Part shown: positions 1 to 4,460 of the stretch, one piece after another | How the letters are laid out: the number at the start of each line of letters is the position of its first letter | Numbering within the stretch: position 1 is the first letter of the stretch | Assembly (NCBI GenBank): GCA_051658525.1 | Contig: JBOFMT010000028.1 | Location: 1-6,554, forward strand | Length of the DNA stretch: 6,554 bases | DNA from: JBOFMT01 sp051658525 | Lineage (GTDB): Bacteria; Bacillota_I; Bacilli_A; Erysipelotrichales; Erysipelotrichaceae | Direction: 5' to 3' | Notes under the pieces: model-generated | The model's database searches: none | Told to the model about the DNA's origin: nothing | The model's input: the letters and a program-made list of their open reading frames with translations, nothing else | Made by a program: the position numbers and the translations under genes

Positions 1-2
1 CC

Positions 3-162
3 AAGGAGTGTGATACTATCCGCATTCTTTACTTAGTTTCTATGGTTAATTTCGATCAAATCAGTGCACACAAATCGTGTTGGTGCTACTGGTTTAAGAA
101 AAGTAATTGATGAGTATGCTTCAATTGCATTCAAAGAAAGGATAAGCTATGTTTTCTTTTAG
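3..162 (+). pseudogene. possible frameshifted 3' end of an unidentified upstream gene
   Basis: No intact gene is present here. Reading frame 3 is open from the left edge to a TGA at 108-110 and contains a protein-like stretch TIRILYLVSMVNFDQISAH. Reading frame 1 is open from 37 to a TAG at 160-162 and contains RVGATGLRKVIDEYA followed by SIAFKERISY. The two join smoothly if one base is gained or lost near 70-75, in a run of CACACAAA, which suggests a decayed or frameshifted C-terminus whose body lies to the left of the window. I do not recognise the family. It may instead be non-coding sequence with chance open frames, because the window gives only about 50 codons to judge from. Confidence 0.25.
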
Positions 163-248
163 CTCATTTTGTTATTTCAGCATCACTCTTTTTTTGTTTC
201 CAATGATTTGTGGTATGATAGCATTATAAAGAAGAGAAGAGGAATCGT
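163..248 (+). other. intergenic leader upstream of ywbE
   Basis: This stretch is T-rich and carries the ywbE promoter and ribosome binding site. A weak inverted repeat, AGCTA (145-149) with TAGCT (160-164), lies at its left edge and is followed by T-rich sequence. It could be a poor terminator for whatever lies upstream, but a 5-bp stem with a 10-nt loop is not convincing. I see nothing else here. Confidence 0.4.
191..219 (+). promoter_or_regulatory. extended -10 promoter for ywbE
   Basis: The -10 is TATGAT at 214-219, preceded by TG at 211-212 in the correct TGn arrangement. The -35 position 17 bp upstream (191-196, TTTTTG) is poor, which is acceptable for an extended -10 promoter. Predicted initiation near 226 would leave a leader of just over 20 nt containing AAGAGGAA at 237-244. 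Confidence 0.5.
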
Positions 249-440
249 ATGGACGGGAACAGAAGAAGTGATATTGCTATTGGGGCAAAGGTATTAGTCG
301 TACAAAAACAAGATCAGCGCAGTGGTGCCTTGACTGCAGGGGTCGTGAAAAAAATCTTAACCAATTCCCCCAATCATCCACACGGAATTAAAGTAATGTT
401 GGAAGATGGTACAGTAGGTAGAGTAAAAGAAATACAATAA
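249..440 (+). CDS. ywbE: YwbE family protein
   Basis: This 63-residue protein matches the small YwbE family of Bacillota along its whole length. The diagnostic block runs from QKQDQRSGALT (residues 19-29) through GVVKKILTNS (31-40) and HPHGIKV (43-49) to LEDGTVGRV (51-59), and the length is normal for the family. The molecular role is not established; the compact, beta-rich, basic-and-glycine pattern resembles a small KOW/SH3-like fold, which is inference. There is no signal peptide or membrane segment, so it should be cytosolic. The ATG at 249 follows AAGAGGAA (237-244) by four bases. The gene has its own promoter and terminator and appears monocistronic. Confidence 0.9.
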   Translation: MDGNRRSDIAIGAKVLVVQKQDQRSGALTAGVVKKILTNSPNHPHGIKVMLEDGTVGRVKEIQ

Positions 441-465
441 AGCTTAGAGAAATCTAAGTTTTTTT
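441..465 (+). terminator. Rho-independent terminator after ywbE
   Basis: The stem CTTAGA (443-448) pairs with TCTAAG (453-458) around a GAAA tetraloop (449-452) and is followed by seven T (459-465). A G-U and an A-U pair (441-442 with 459-460) can lengthen the stem. It begins directly after the ywbE stop codon, separating ywbE from the sigma-factor operon. Confidence 0.85.
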
Positions 466-532
466 ATAAAGTTTTATTTTTTATGTAAGATATGTTTGTT
501 TACGGCGTCTTATAGATAGAGGAGGGGACAAG

Positions 533-1003
533 ATGGATTTGGAACAATTGTATGAACTGTATTTTTCAAGGGTCTATCGCTTTATTCGTAAACTGTCCGG
601 CAATGAAAGTATTGCGGAAGAAGTAACGAGTGACACCTTCTTTTATGCTATCGAACATATTGAGCAATTTCGGGGGGATTGTGACCTATCTGTTTGGTTG
701 TGTCAAATTGCGAAGCGAAGATATTATGATTTGCTTAAGCGCAACAAAAAATTTATTCAGATGGAAGAACAACAATGGGCGCAGTTGGTTGTGGAGCAAG
801 ATGTTGAAGTTTGGAATGATAGTCAACAAAAACAGTGGATAAAAACAGGAGTACACCTCTTAACAGCTCCATACAAAGAAGTGTTAATGTGGCGTGTCTT
901 TGCAGAACTAAGTTTCAAACAAATAGGTCAAATCTTTGGGAAGAGTGATAATTGGGCTTGTGTCACCTATTACCGCGCAAAACAACAACTCAGAACAAAA
1001 TGA
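533..1003 (+). CDS. ECF-type sigma-70 family RNA polymerase sigma factor
   Basis: This 156-residue protein has the two-domain layout of an extracytoplasmic-function sigma factor. Region 2 (about residues 5-72) holds LYELYFSRVYRFIRKL, AEEVTSDTFF and the promoter-melting segment around VWLCQIAKRRYYDLLKR. Region 4 (about 108-156) holds APYKEVLMWRVFAELSFKQIG, then FGKSDNWACVTYYRAKQQL, close to the usual Bacillota form FGKSENWARVTFYRAK. It should direct core RNA polymerase to a small stress or envelope regulon. The ATG at 533 is well placed after GGAGGGG (521-527). The stop overlaps the start of the anti-sigma gene (ATGA), which supports coupled synthesis of the pair. I found no AAC-type ECF -35 upstream, so autoregulation is not evident. 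The target regulon cannot be named. Confidence 0.93.
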   Translation: MDLEQLYELYFSRVYRFIRKLSGNESIAEEVTSDTFFYAIEHIEQFRGDCDLSVWLCQIAKRRYYDLLKRNKKFIQMEEQQWAQLVVEQDVEVWNDSQQKQWIKTGVHLLTAPYKEVLMWRVFAELSFKQIGQIFGKSDNWACVTYYRAKQQLRTK

Positions 1004-1890
1004 AACAAACATGTAGTATAGTAGAAGATCTTTTGCCTCTTTATATAGAGGACAGTTTGCAGGTGGAAACCACAGCTATTCTAACAAATCATTTAGAACA
1101 GTGTAGCGAATGTAACGCTTATTATCATGGTTTACAAACACCACTCATAGTAGAAGAATCGATAACTGAAGGGAATGCTTTGACGCAGCTTGCGAAAACC
1201 ATCAAACGGAAACGAAAAAAAGCAAGCATCGTTGCAATGCTGATTTCAGTCGTAATACTAATTACGATGGTTGCACAGCTTACAACACCACACTATCTAG
1301 GGTGGGATGAAGTTTCATCTACAATCCAAATTCAAGAGCGGGATGGAATGGTACAGGTTTGTTTTATCGGTTCTTATACCTTACAACAACAAACCACAGG
1401 AGTCTATGAGTTGAGTATTTATACAACCCTTTGGGACAAACTAACAGATGCTAGTAAATCCCAAACCATAATCATCAATCCAGATAACGAGCCTTTCTAT
1501 ACACTAACTTATGTCTCGAGTAATGGGGAGAGCAATCGTGTAGTGTATGGAAGTGATCTCAATCCAAACGGGGGTGTCATTAGCCTTCCGCGATTGGTGC
1601 TAGGGATGTATTTGAGCTTGTCACTACTATTATCAAGTATATTCTTGTTGTTATATCTTGTAACTAGAAGGTATCCACGTTTACTACAGGGAATCTTCAC
1701 TTTGTTAGGAATTCCACTCTCCTATTGTATTGCCTTTGTGTGTATCAAAGGGGTGAATGGTACGAGTTACCATGTTTTACGAGATTTTTATCTCATCCTT
1801 TGTTTGATGGTTCCTATCTATTTGCTTCTTTGGGTTGCAAGAGATTGGGTGCACAAGAAGAGGCGAGTGTCGAATGTTATGGTAAAATAA
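1000..1890 (+). CDS. zf-HC2 transmembrane anti-sigma factor
   Basis: The 296-residue protein begins with a putative zinc-finger anti-sigma domain: Cys5, His31, Cys35 and Cys38 form the C-x25-H-x3-C-x2-C pattern, preceded by the family-typical DLLPLYIEDSL. A basic stretch (KRKRKK, 69-74) leads into a first membrane helix at about 75-94. An extracytoplasmic domain of about 100 residues (95-197) follows, then three more predicted helices (about 198-221, 229-249, 262-280). It probably holds the upstream sigma factor at the membrane and releases it on an envelope signal. I chose the ATG at 1000 because it gives ATGA overlap with the sigma stop and starts exactly at the zinc-finger domain. An in-frame ATG at 952 would add 16 residues lying inside sigma region 4. 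Four membrane segments are more than the single-pass design of the best-known anti-sigma factors. Confidence 0.88.
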   Translation: MKQTCSIVEDLLPLYIEDSLQVETTAILTNHLEQCSECNAYYHGLQTPLIVEESITEGNALTQLAKTIKRKRKKASIVAMLISVVILITMVAQLTTPHYLGWDEVSSTIQIQERDGMVQVCFIGSYTLQQQTTGVYELSIYTTLWDKLTDASKSQTIIINPDNEPFYTLTYVSSNGESNRVVYGSDLNPNGGVISLPRLVLGMYLSLSLLLSSIFLLLYLVTRRYPRLLQGIFTLLGIPLSYCIAFVCIKGVNGTSYHVLRDFYLILCLMVPIYLLLWVARDWVHKKRRVSNVMVK

Positions 1891-1910
1891 AATAAAGTGA
1901 GGGATTGAAG

Positions 1911-2258
1911 ATGAGTTATGAACGATTGTTTGCCACACCTTGTGATGGACTTTACCAAATGTTAGTAGCGAAAGCTGAGCGCAAAGGAAGAAGTAGAGCT
2001 GAAGTTGATCTTGTAACCATGTGGCTGTTAGGGTATGACCAAACAACACTAGATGCAGTACTTGCGAGTAACGTAAGTTATCGTGAGTTTATCGAAGATG
2101 CACCAAAATGGAATGAGCGAGCAAGCTTAATTACGGGAACTGTTTGTGGTATCCGCGTAGAGGAAATTGAGGATCCTCTTATTCAAATGGTAAGATACTT
2201 AGATAAACTTGTGGATGAACTTGCCAAAGGGAAAAAGCTGGAGAAAATTCTACGATAA
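1911..2258 (+). CDS. DUF2200 family protein
   Basis: This 115-residue protein is recognised as DUF2200 from the central KAERKGRSRAEVD, the helix ending in WLLGYDQ, the block APKWNERASLITGTVCGIRV, and the near-invariant ending EEIEDPLIQMVRYLDKLVDE followed by LAKGKKLEKILR. The length is normal for the family. The function is unknown; it is predicted cytosolic with no membrane segment. The ATG at 1911 follows TGAGGGA (1898-1904) at good spacing. An in-frame TTG at 1905 sits directly against that ribosome binding site and is rejected as the start. The gene lies 20 bp after the anti-sigma gene with no terminator between, so it is probably co-transcribed with the sigma/anti-sigma pair. That context hints at, but does not prove, a stress-related role. 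Confidence 0.88.
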   Translation: MSYERLFATPCDGLYQMLVAKAERKGRSRAEVDLVTMWLLGYDQTTLDAVLASNVSYREFIEDAPKWNERASLITGTVCGIRVEEIEDPLIQMVRYLDKLVDELAKGKKLEKILR

Positions 2259-2269
2259 GGAGTGTATAG

Positions 2270-2617
2270 ATGGGGAAAATAAAACAAAATTATTCGTGCT
2301 CGTTACATTTAACGCATGATGTCATTGGTGGAAAGTGGAAGTTGCGTATCTTGTGGCATATTTTAGAAGGCAGAAATCGCTTTTCACAAATGTTGAAGGC
2401 GATGCCTGACATCACCCATAAAATGTTAATTACGCAATTAAAGGAAATGGAACACAGTGGTATTTTAATTCGGGAAGAGCATGTTGATGTTAGGCCGCAT
2501 GTTACCTATGCACTAGAAGAGCGACATGCTTCGCTTATTCCTGTAATCTATTCATTATGTCAATTTGGAGAGCAGTATGCAAATCACAGTGGCATTGTAA
2601 TCACACCAAACGAATAA
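2270..2617 (+). CDS. HxlR-type winged-helix transcriptional regulator
   Basis: This 115-residue protein carries the HxlR (DUF24) domain: the N-terminal Cys10, then LTHDVIGGKWKLRILWHILEG (14-34), RFSQMLKAMPDITHKMLITQLKEME (37-61) as the recognition-helix region, GILIREEH (64-71) with the wing, and VTYALEERHASLIPVI (78-93). Family members bind DNA as dimers, and several, such as YodB and HxlR of Bacillus subtilis, sense quinones or aldehydes. The conserved N-terminal cysteine is the known redox centre in YodB-like proteins; Cys97 near the C-terminus is a possible partner (inference). The ribosome binding site AAGGAG (2257-2262) overlaps the DUF2200 stop codon, so translation is probably coupled. 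A nitroreductase follows, a frequent type of target for this family. The effector is not predictable. Confidence 0.92.
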   Translation: MGKIKQNYSCSLHLTHDVIGGKWKLRILWHILEGRNRFSQMLKAMPDITHKMLITQLKEMEHSGILIREEHVDVRPHVTYALEERHASLIPVIYSLCQFGEQYANHSGIVITPNE

Positions 2618-2623
2618 GGTACG

Positions 2624-2656
2624 AAAAAGTACGGTATGGAAGCTACCGTACTTTTT
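2624..2656 (+). terminator. perfect 13-bp hairpin: terminator after hxlR, possible operator
   Basis: AAAAAGTACGGTA (2624-2636) and TACCGTACTTTTT (2644-2656) are exact inverted copies around a 7-nt loop (2637-2643). The A-tract and T-tract arms make it a plausible terminator in either direction and end the sigma-to-HxlR operon. A TATACT hexamer follows four bases later, so the repeat also covers the -35 position of the likely nitroreductase promoter and could bind a dimeric repressor. The terminator role is well supported; the operator role is inference. Confidence 0.8.
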
Positions 2657-2665
2657 GTCTATACT
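2637..2665 (+). promoter_or_regulatory. candidate promoter for the nitroreductase gene
   Basis: TATACT at 2660-2665 is a good -10 hexamer placed between the hairpin and the AGGAGGA ribosome binding site (2674-2680). The -35 position 17 bp upstream (2637-2642, TGGAAG) matches the consensus poorly and falls inside the hairpin loop. The leader would be only about 12 nt. Poor -35 quality together with the palindrome is what an activator- or repressor-controlled promoter can look like, but the call is tentative. Confidence 0.4.
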
Positions 2666-2684
2666 AGCGTTTTAGGAGGAATGT

Positions 2685-3185
2685 ATGAAAACCATAGAGA
2701 TAAGAAGAAGTGTGCGTTCGTTTGCACCAACGGCTGTTGAAAAAACGAAACTTACCGCGATGTTGCAAGCTGCGATGCAAGCCCCATCGGCTGGAAATCA
2801 ACAACCTTGGGAATTTGTTGTTGTGGAAGATCCAACGATCTTAGAAGCATTGAGCACAATGAGTCCCTATGCAACCCCAACCAAACAAGCACCTTGCGCG
2901 ATTGTCTTTCTTGCAAATACCGATCGTATTCGTTGGCAGGAGTATTGGCAACACGATCTCGCTGCTGCCGTACAAAATAGTTTATTGGAAGCCGTTGAGC
3001 AAGGTCTTGGTACGGTGTGGATGAGTGCTGCACCTGATACAGCTAGAATGACACACATTCAAAATGTATTAGATTTACCAGCGCATCTATTACCATTTTG
3101 TATCGTTGCGGTTGGCATACCAACAAACGAAAATGCCAACCAAAAAGTGGACCGCTTTGATGCAAGTCGTATCACTTGGAGATAA
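2685..3185 (+). CDS. nitroreductase family protein (FMN-dependent, short form)
   Basis: This 166-residue protein belongs to the FMN-dependent nitroreductase superfamily. The N-terminal IEIRRSVRSF (residues 4-13) gives the FMN-phosphate-binding Arg7, Arg8, Ser9 and Arg11. APSAGNQQPWEFVVV (33-47) contains the Asn38 contact, HDLAAAVQNSLLEAVEQGLG (90-109) is the dimer helix, and the end RFDASRITWR is family-like. Members use NAD(P)H and bound FMN to reduce nitroaromatics, quinones or similar electrophiles as homodimers in the cytosol; the substrate here cannot be told. The length of about 166 residues is typical of the short subgroup. The ATG at 2685 follows AGGAGGA (2674-2680); an ATG at 2681 is out of frame. 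Its place right after an hxlR gene and a palindrome suggests control by HxlR. Confidence 0.92.
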   Translation: MKTIEIRRSVRSFAPTAVEKTKLTAMLQAAMQAPSAGNQQPWEFVVVEDPTILEALSTMSPYATPTKQAPCAIVFLANTDRIRWQEYWQHDLAAAVQNSLLEAVEQGLGTVWMSAAPDTARMTHIQNVLDLPAHLLPFCIVAVGIPTNENANQKVDRFDASRITWR

Positions 3186-3188
3186 GGG

Positions 3189-3220
3189 ATATCGCTTTGT
3201 TTTTTTCTTTATCGTGATAT
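3189..3220 (+). repeat. inverted repeat overlapping the VOC-gene promoter
   Basis: ATATCGC (3189-3195) can pair with GTGATAT (3214-3220), seven pairs including one G-U, around an 18-nt T-rich loop. The right arm overlaps the -10 of the promoter for the VOC gene. There is also a local imperfect palindrome, AAGGGATATCGCTT (3184-3197), centred on GATATC. It may be a weak terminator for the nitroreductase gene or an operator. Neither role is secure, and no better terminator exists in this gap. Confidence 0.35.
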
Positions 3221-3223
3221 GAT
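3196..3223 (+). promoter_or_regulatory. extended -10 promoter for the VOC/DUF1801 pair
   Basis: TATGAT (3218-3223) is preceded by TG at 3215-3216 in the TGn arrangement. A partial -35, TTTGTT (3196-3201), lies 16 bp upstream. Initiation near 3230 would put the start point right at the AGAGGTGA ribosome binding site (3231-3238), so the leader would be very short. Confidence 0.5.
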
Positions 3224-3243
3224 GTTTTAAAGAGGTGAATGGG

Positions 3244-3729
3244 ATGAAAGAAATACAAACTTGTTTATGGTTTGATACACAGGCACTCGAAGCAGCAGAG
3301 TTTTATGTTAGTTTATTTGCATCGAGTGAACTTGGTGAGATTCAAACCTATCGAGGTGATGGTGGTGCGATAGCGAACAAGGCCAATGGTAGTGTGATGA
3401 GTGTTAGCTTTCGCTTGTTTGGAATGCCTTTTTTTGCTCTAAACGGCGGTCCGGAATTTCAGTTTTCACTTGCTACAAGTTTTATCATACCATGTGATAA
3501 TCAAGAGGAAGCAGATCGCTATTGGTATGCCCTGAAAGAAGGCGGTATTACGATGCCGTGTGGTTGGGTGAGTGATCGCTTTGGTATTACGTGGCAAGTA
3601 GTACCAAACATTGTGACTGTTTGGATGCAAGATCCTGATGAAGCAAAGGTTCGGCGTATGATTGCTGCGTTTCAAGCGATGGAACGCGTTGATATTGAAG
3701 TGTTGCGGCTCGTGTTTGAAGGTGAGTAG
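3244..3729 (+). CDS. PhnB-like VOC (glyoxalase/dioxygenase fold) protein
   Basis: This 161-residue protein belongs to the PhnB-like branch of the vicinal oxygen chelate superfamily, often annotated as 3-demethylubiquinone-9 3-methyltransferase. Markers are TCLWFDTQALEAAEFYVSLF (6-25), the central FRLFGMPFFALNGGPEF (56-72), and GWVSDRFGITWQVVP (107-121). The two beta-alpha-beta-beta-beta modules are discernible. The reaction is unknown, and the methyltransferase name should not be taken literally. The ATG at 3244 is chosen because AGAGGTGA (3231-3238) lies five bases before it; an in-frame GTG at 3235 lies inside that ribosome binding site. The stop codon is directly followed by the ATG of the DUF1801 gene, so the two are surely one operon and likely translationally coupled. 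Confidence 0.88.
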   Translation: MKEIQTCLWFDTQALEAAEFYVSLFASSELGEIQTYRGDGGAIANKANGSVMSVSFRLFGMPFFALNGGPEFQFSLATSFIIPCDNQEEADRYWYALKEGGITMPCGWVSDRFGITWQVVPNIVTVWMQDPDEAKVRRMIAAFQAMERVDIEVLRLVFEGE

Positions 3730-4095
3730 ATGAGTGAGGTTGAGCAATATTATGCGATACAAAATGATGTCGCGCTAGAAACATTAAACACCATTCGTAG
3801 TGCGATCTTAGAAGTGATACCAGGAGCCAAGGAAACAATAAGTTATGGACTAGTTTCTTTTGTTGTTCAAGGACGAAATATTGTCTATATTGGAGCATTT
3901 AAAAAACATCTAGGATTTTATCCCCATAACGAGCCGATTGTAATATTCGCAGAACAATTAAAACCGTATCGAACAAGCAAAGGAGCAATTCAGTTTCCTT
4001 ATGGGAAACCATTGCCTATCGCACTCATTCAAGAAATTACACGGTATCGTGTAGAGGAAGAAATGGAACAATTGAAACATAAAAGACGAGGGTAG
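3730..4095 (+). CDS. DUF1801 family protein
   Basis: This 121-residue protein matches DUF1801 (YdhG-like). It has an N-terminal helix pair (LNTIRSAILEVIPGAKETISYGL, 19-41), the strand core NIVYIGAFKKHLGFYP (50-65), then the hallmark LKPYRTSKGAIQFPYGKPLP (77-96) and a C-terminal helix, LIQEITRYRVEEEMEQ. The function is unknown; the family has a small alpha/beta fold resembling an iron-chaperone frataxin-like domain, and any such role here is speculative. It is predicted cytosolic. It starts with no gap after the VOC stop codon, and AAGGTGAG (3719-3726) inside the VOC gene serves as ribosome binding site. Its own TAG stop (4093-4095) lies in the terminator stem. Confidence 0.88.
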   Translation: MSEVEQYYAIQNDVALETLNTIRSAILEVIPGAKETISYGLVSFVVQGRNIVYIGAFKKHLGFYPHNEPIVIFAEQLKPYRTSKGAIQFPYGKPLPIALIQEITRYRVEEEMEQLKHKRRG

Positions 4096-4114
4096 GAAAC
4101 TACCTTTTTCTTTT
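4091..4114 (+). terminator. terminator overlapping the DUF1801 stop codon
   Basis: GGTAG (4091-4095) pairs with CTACC (4100-4104) around a GAAA tetraloop (4096-4099), followed by TTTTTCTTTT (4105-4114). Three further pairs (4088-4090 with 4105-4107, two of them G-U) can extend it. The TAG stop codon of DUF1801 is part of the left stem arm. Confidence 0.75.
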
Positions 4115-4119
4115 GTCTA

Positions 4120-4148
4120 TTGACTCGATGGAAAATGCTTGTTACACT
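4120..4148 (+). promoter_or_regulatory. strong promoter for the wHTH/phosphoesterase operon
   Basis: TTGACT (4120-4125), a 17-bp spacer, and TACACT (4143-4148) preceded by TG (4140-4141) form a near-consensus housekeeping promoter with an extended -10. It is the best promoter in the window. Initiation near 4155 leaves a leader of about 20 nt with GGGGAGGT (4163-4170) as ribosome binding site. Confidence 0.75.
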
Positions 4149-4174
4149 GAAAAAAATAGACTGGGGAGGTAAGG

Positions 4175-4459
4175 ATGAACAATGAAAATCAACGCTTGCA
4201 CGTATTCGGTTTGTTGCAAGTACAACTATTATGGGAATTACAAAACAAAGAGGCTACGTGCACGGAGTTAATGACATTACTATCCTTACAAGGTTATGAT
4301 GTTTCAAATGCACATTTGCATGTGTTACTAGAAACCATGAAAGCAAAAGGGATTTTAAAAGAAACGACGGATGGGTATTTCTGGCTGTTAGATGCTGGAA
4401 GAACATTACTAGAAACAAGCCGAAACAATGCCTATACGTTGTTGGAAGTAGGAGGGTAG
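4175..4459 (+). CDS. small winged-helix protein, PadR-like
   Basis: This 94-residue protein has the helix pattern of a minimal winged helix. Helix 1 is FGLLQVQLLWELQ (11-23), and TCTELMTLLSLQGYDVSNAHLHVLLETMKAKGIL (29-61) reads as helix-turn-helix with recognition helix. The wing is KETTDGYFWLLDAGRTLLE (62-80), ending in a short helix. The arrangement resembles the DNA-binding half of PadR regulators without the longer C-terminal dimer helix. I do not recognise a specific family. The ATG at 4175 follows GGGGAGGT (4163-4170) closely. Its last codons contain the ribosome binding site of the phosphoesterase, and the genes are separated by one base, so the two are probably coupled. It may be a local autoregulator, but it could also be a protein-binding wHTH with no DNA role. 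Confidence 0.65.
   Translation: MNNENQRLHVFGLLQVQLLWELQNKEATCTELMTLLSLQGYDVSNAHLHVLLETMKAKGILKETTDGYFWLLDAGRTLLETSRNNAYTLLEVGG
4451..4456 (+). promoter_or_regulatory. ribosome binding site inside the wHTH gene
   Basis: GGAGGG lies in the final codons (two glycines) of the winged-helix gene, four bases before the phosphoesterase ATG at 4461. Ribosomes finishing the first gene stop on top of this site, an arrangement typical of translational coupling. Confidence 0.7.
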
Positions 4460-4460
4460 T

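Noticed and set aside
33..150. Short - strand open frame in the left intergenic region
   Set aside because: It has only about 33-37 codons, no ribosome binding site or recognisable family, and conflicts with the equally plausible + strand frames.
145..164. AGCTA/TAGCT hairpin as a terminator for the upstream gene
   Set aside because: A five-base stem with a ten-base loop and no clean T-tract is too weak to call.
497..512. ECF promoter TGTTTAC / CGTCTTA upstream of the sigma gene
   Set aside because: The two elements are only a few bases apart, whereas ECF promoters need about 16 bp between them, and no AAC -35 exists at the right distance.
630..842. 70-codon open frame on the + strand
   Set aside because: It lies wholly inside the sigma factor gene in another frame, with no ribosome binding site or recognisable protein pattern.
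952..999. Longer anti-sigma start at the ATG at 952
   Set aside because: It would add 16 residues read from inside sigma region 4. The ATG at 1000 gives the typical ATGA overlap and begins exactly at the zinc-finger domain.
1905..1910. TTG start for DUF2200
   Set aside because: It lies directly against the GAGGGA ribosome binding site; ATG 1911 has correct spacing.
1777..2049. 90-codon open frame on the - strand
   Set aside because: It spans the end of the anti-sigma gene and the start of DUF2200 antisense; both + strand genes are clear family members.
3235..3243. GTG start for the VOC protein
   Set aside because: It lies inside the AGAGGTGA ribosome binding site; ATG 3244 is properly spaced and begins the conserved domain.
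3466..3898. Two open frames of about 100 codons on the - strand
   Set aside because: They are antisense to the VOC and DUF1801 genes, whose family motifs are plain; no supporting ribosome binding site or domain was seen.
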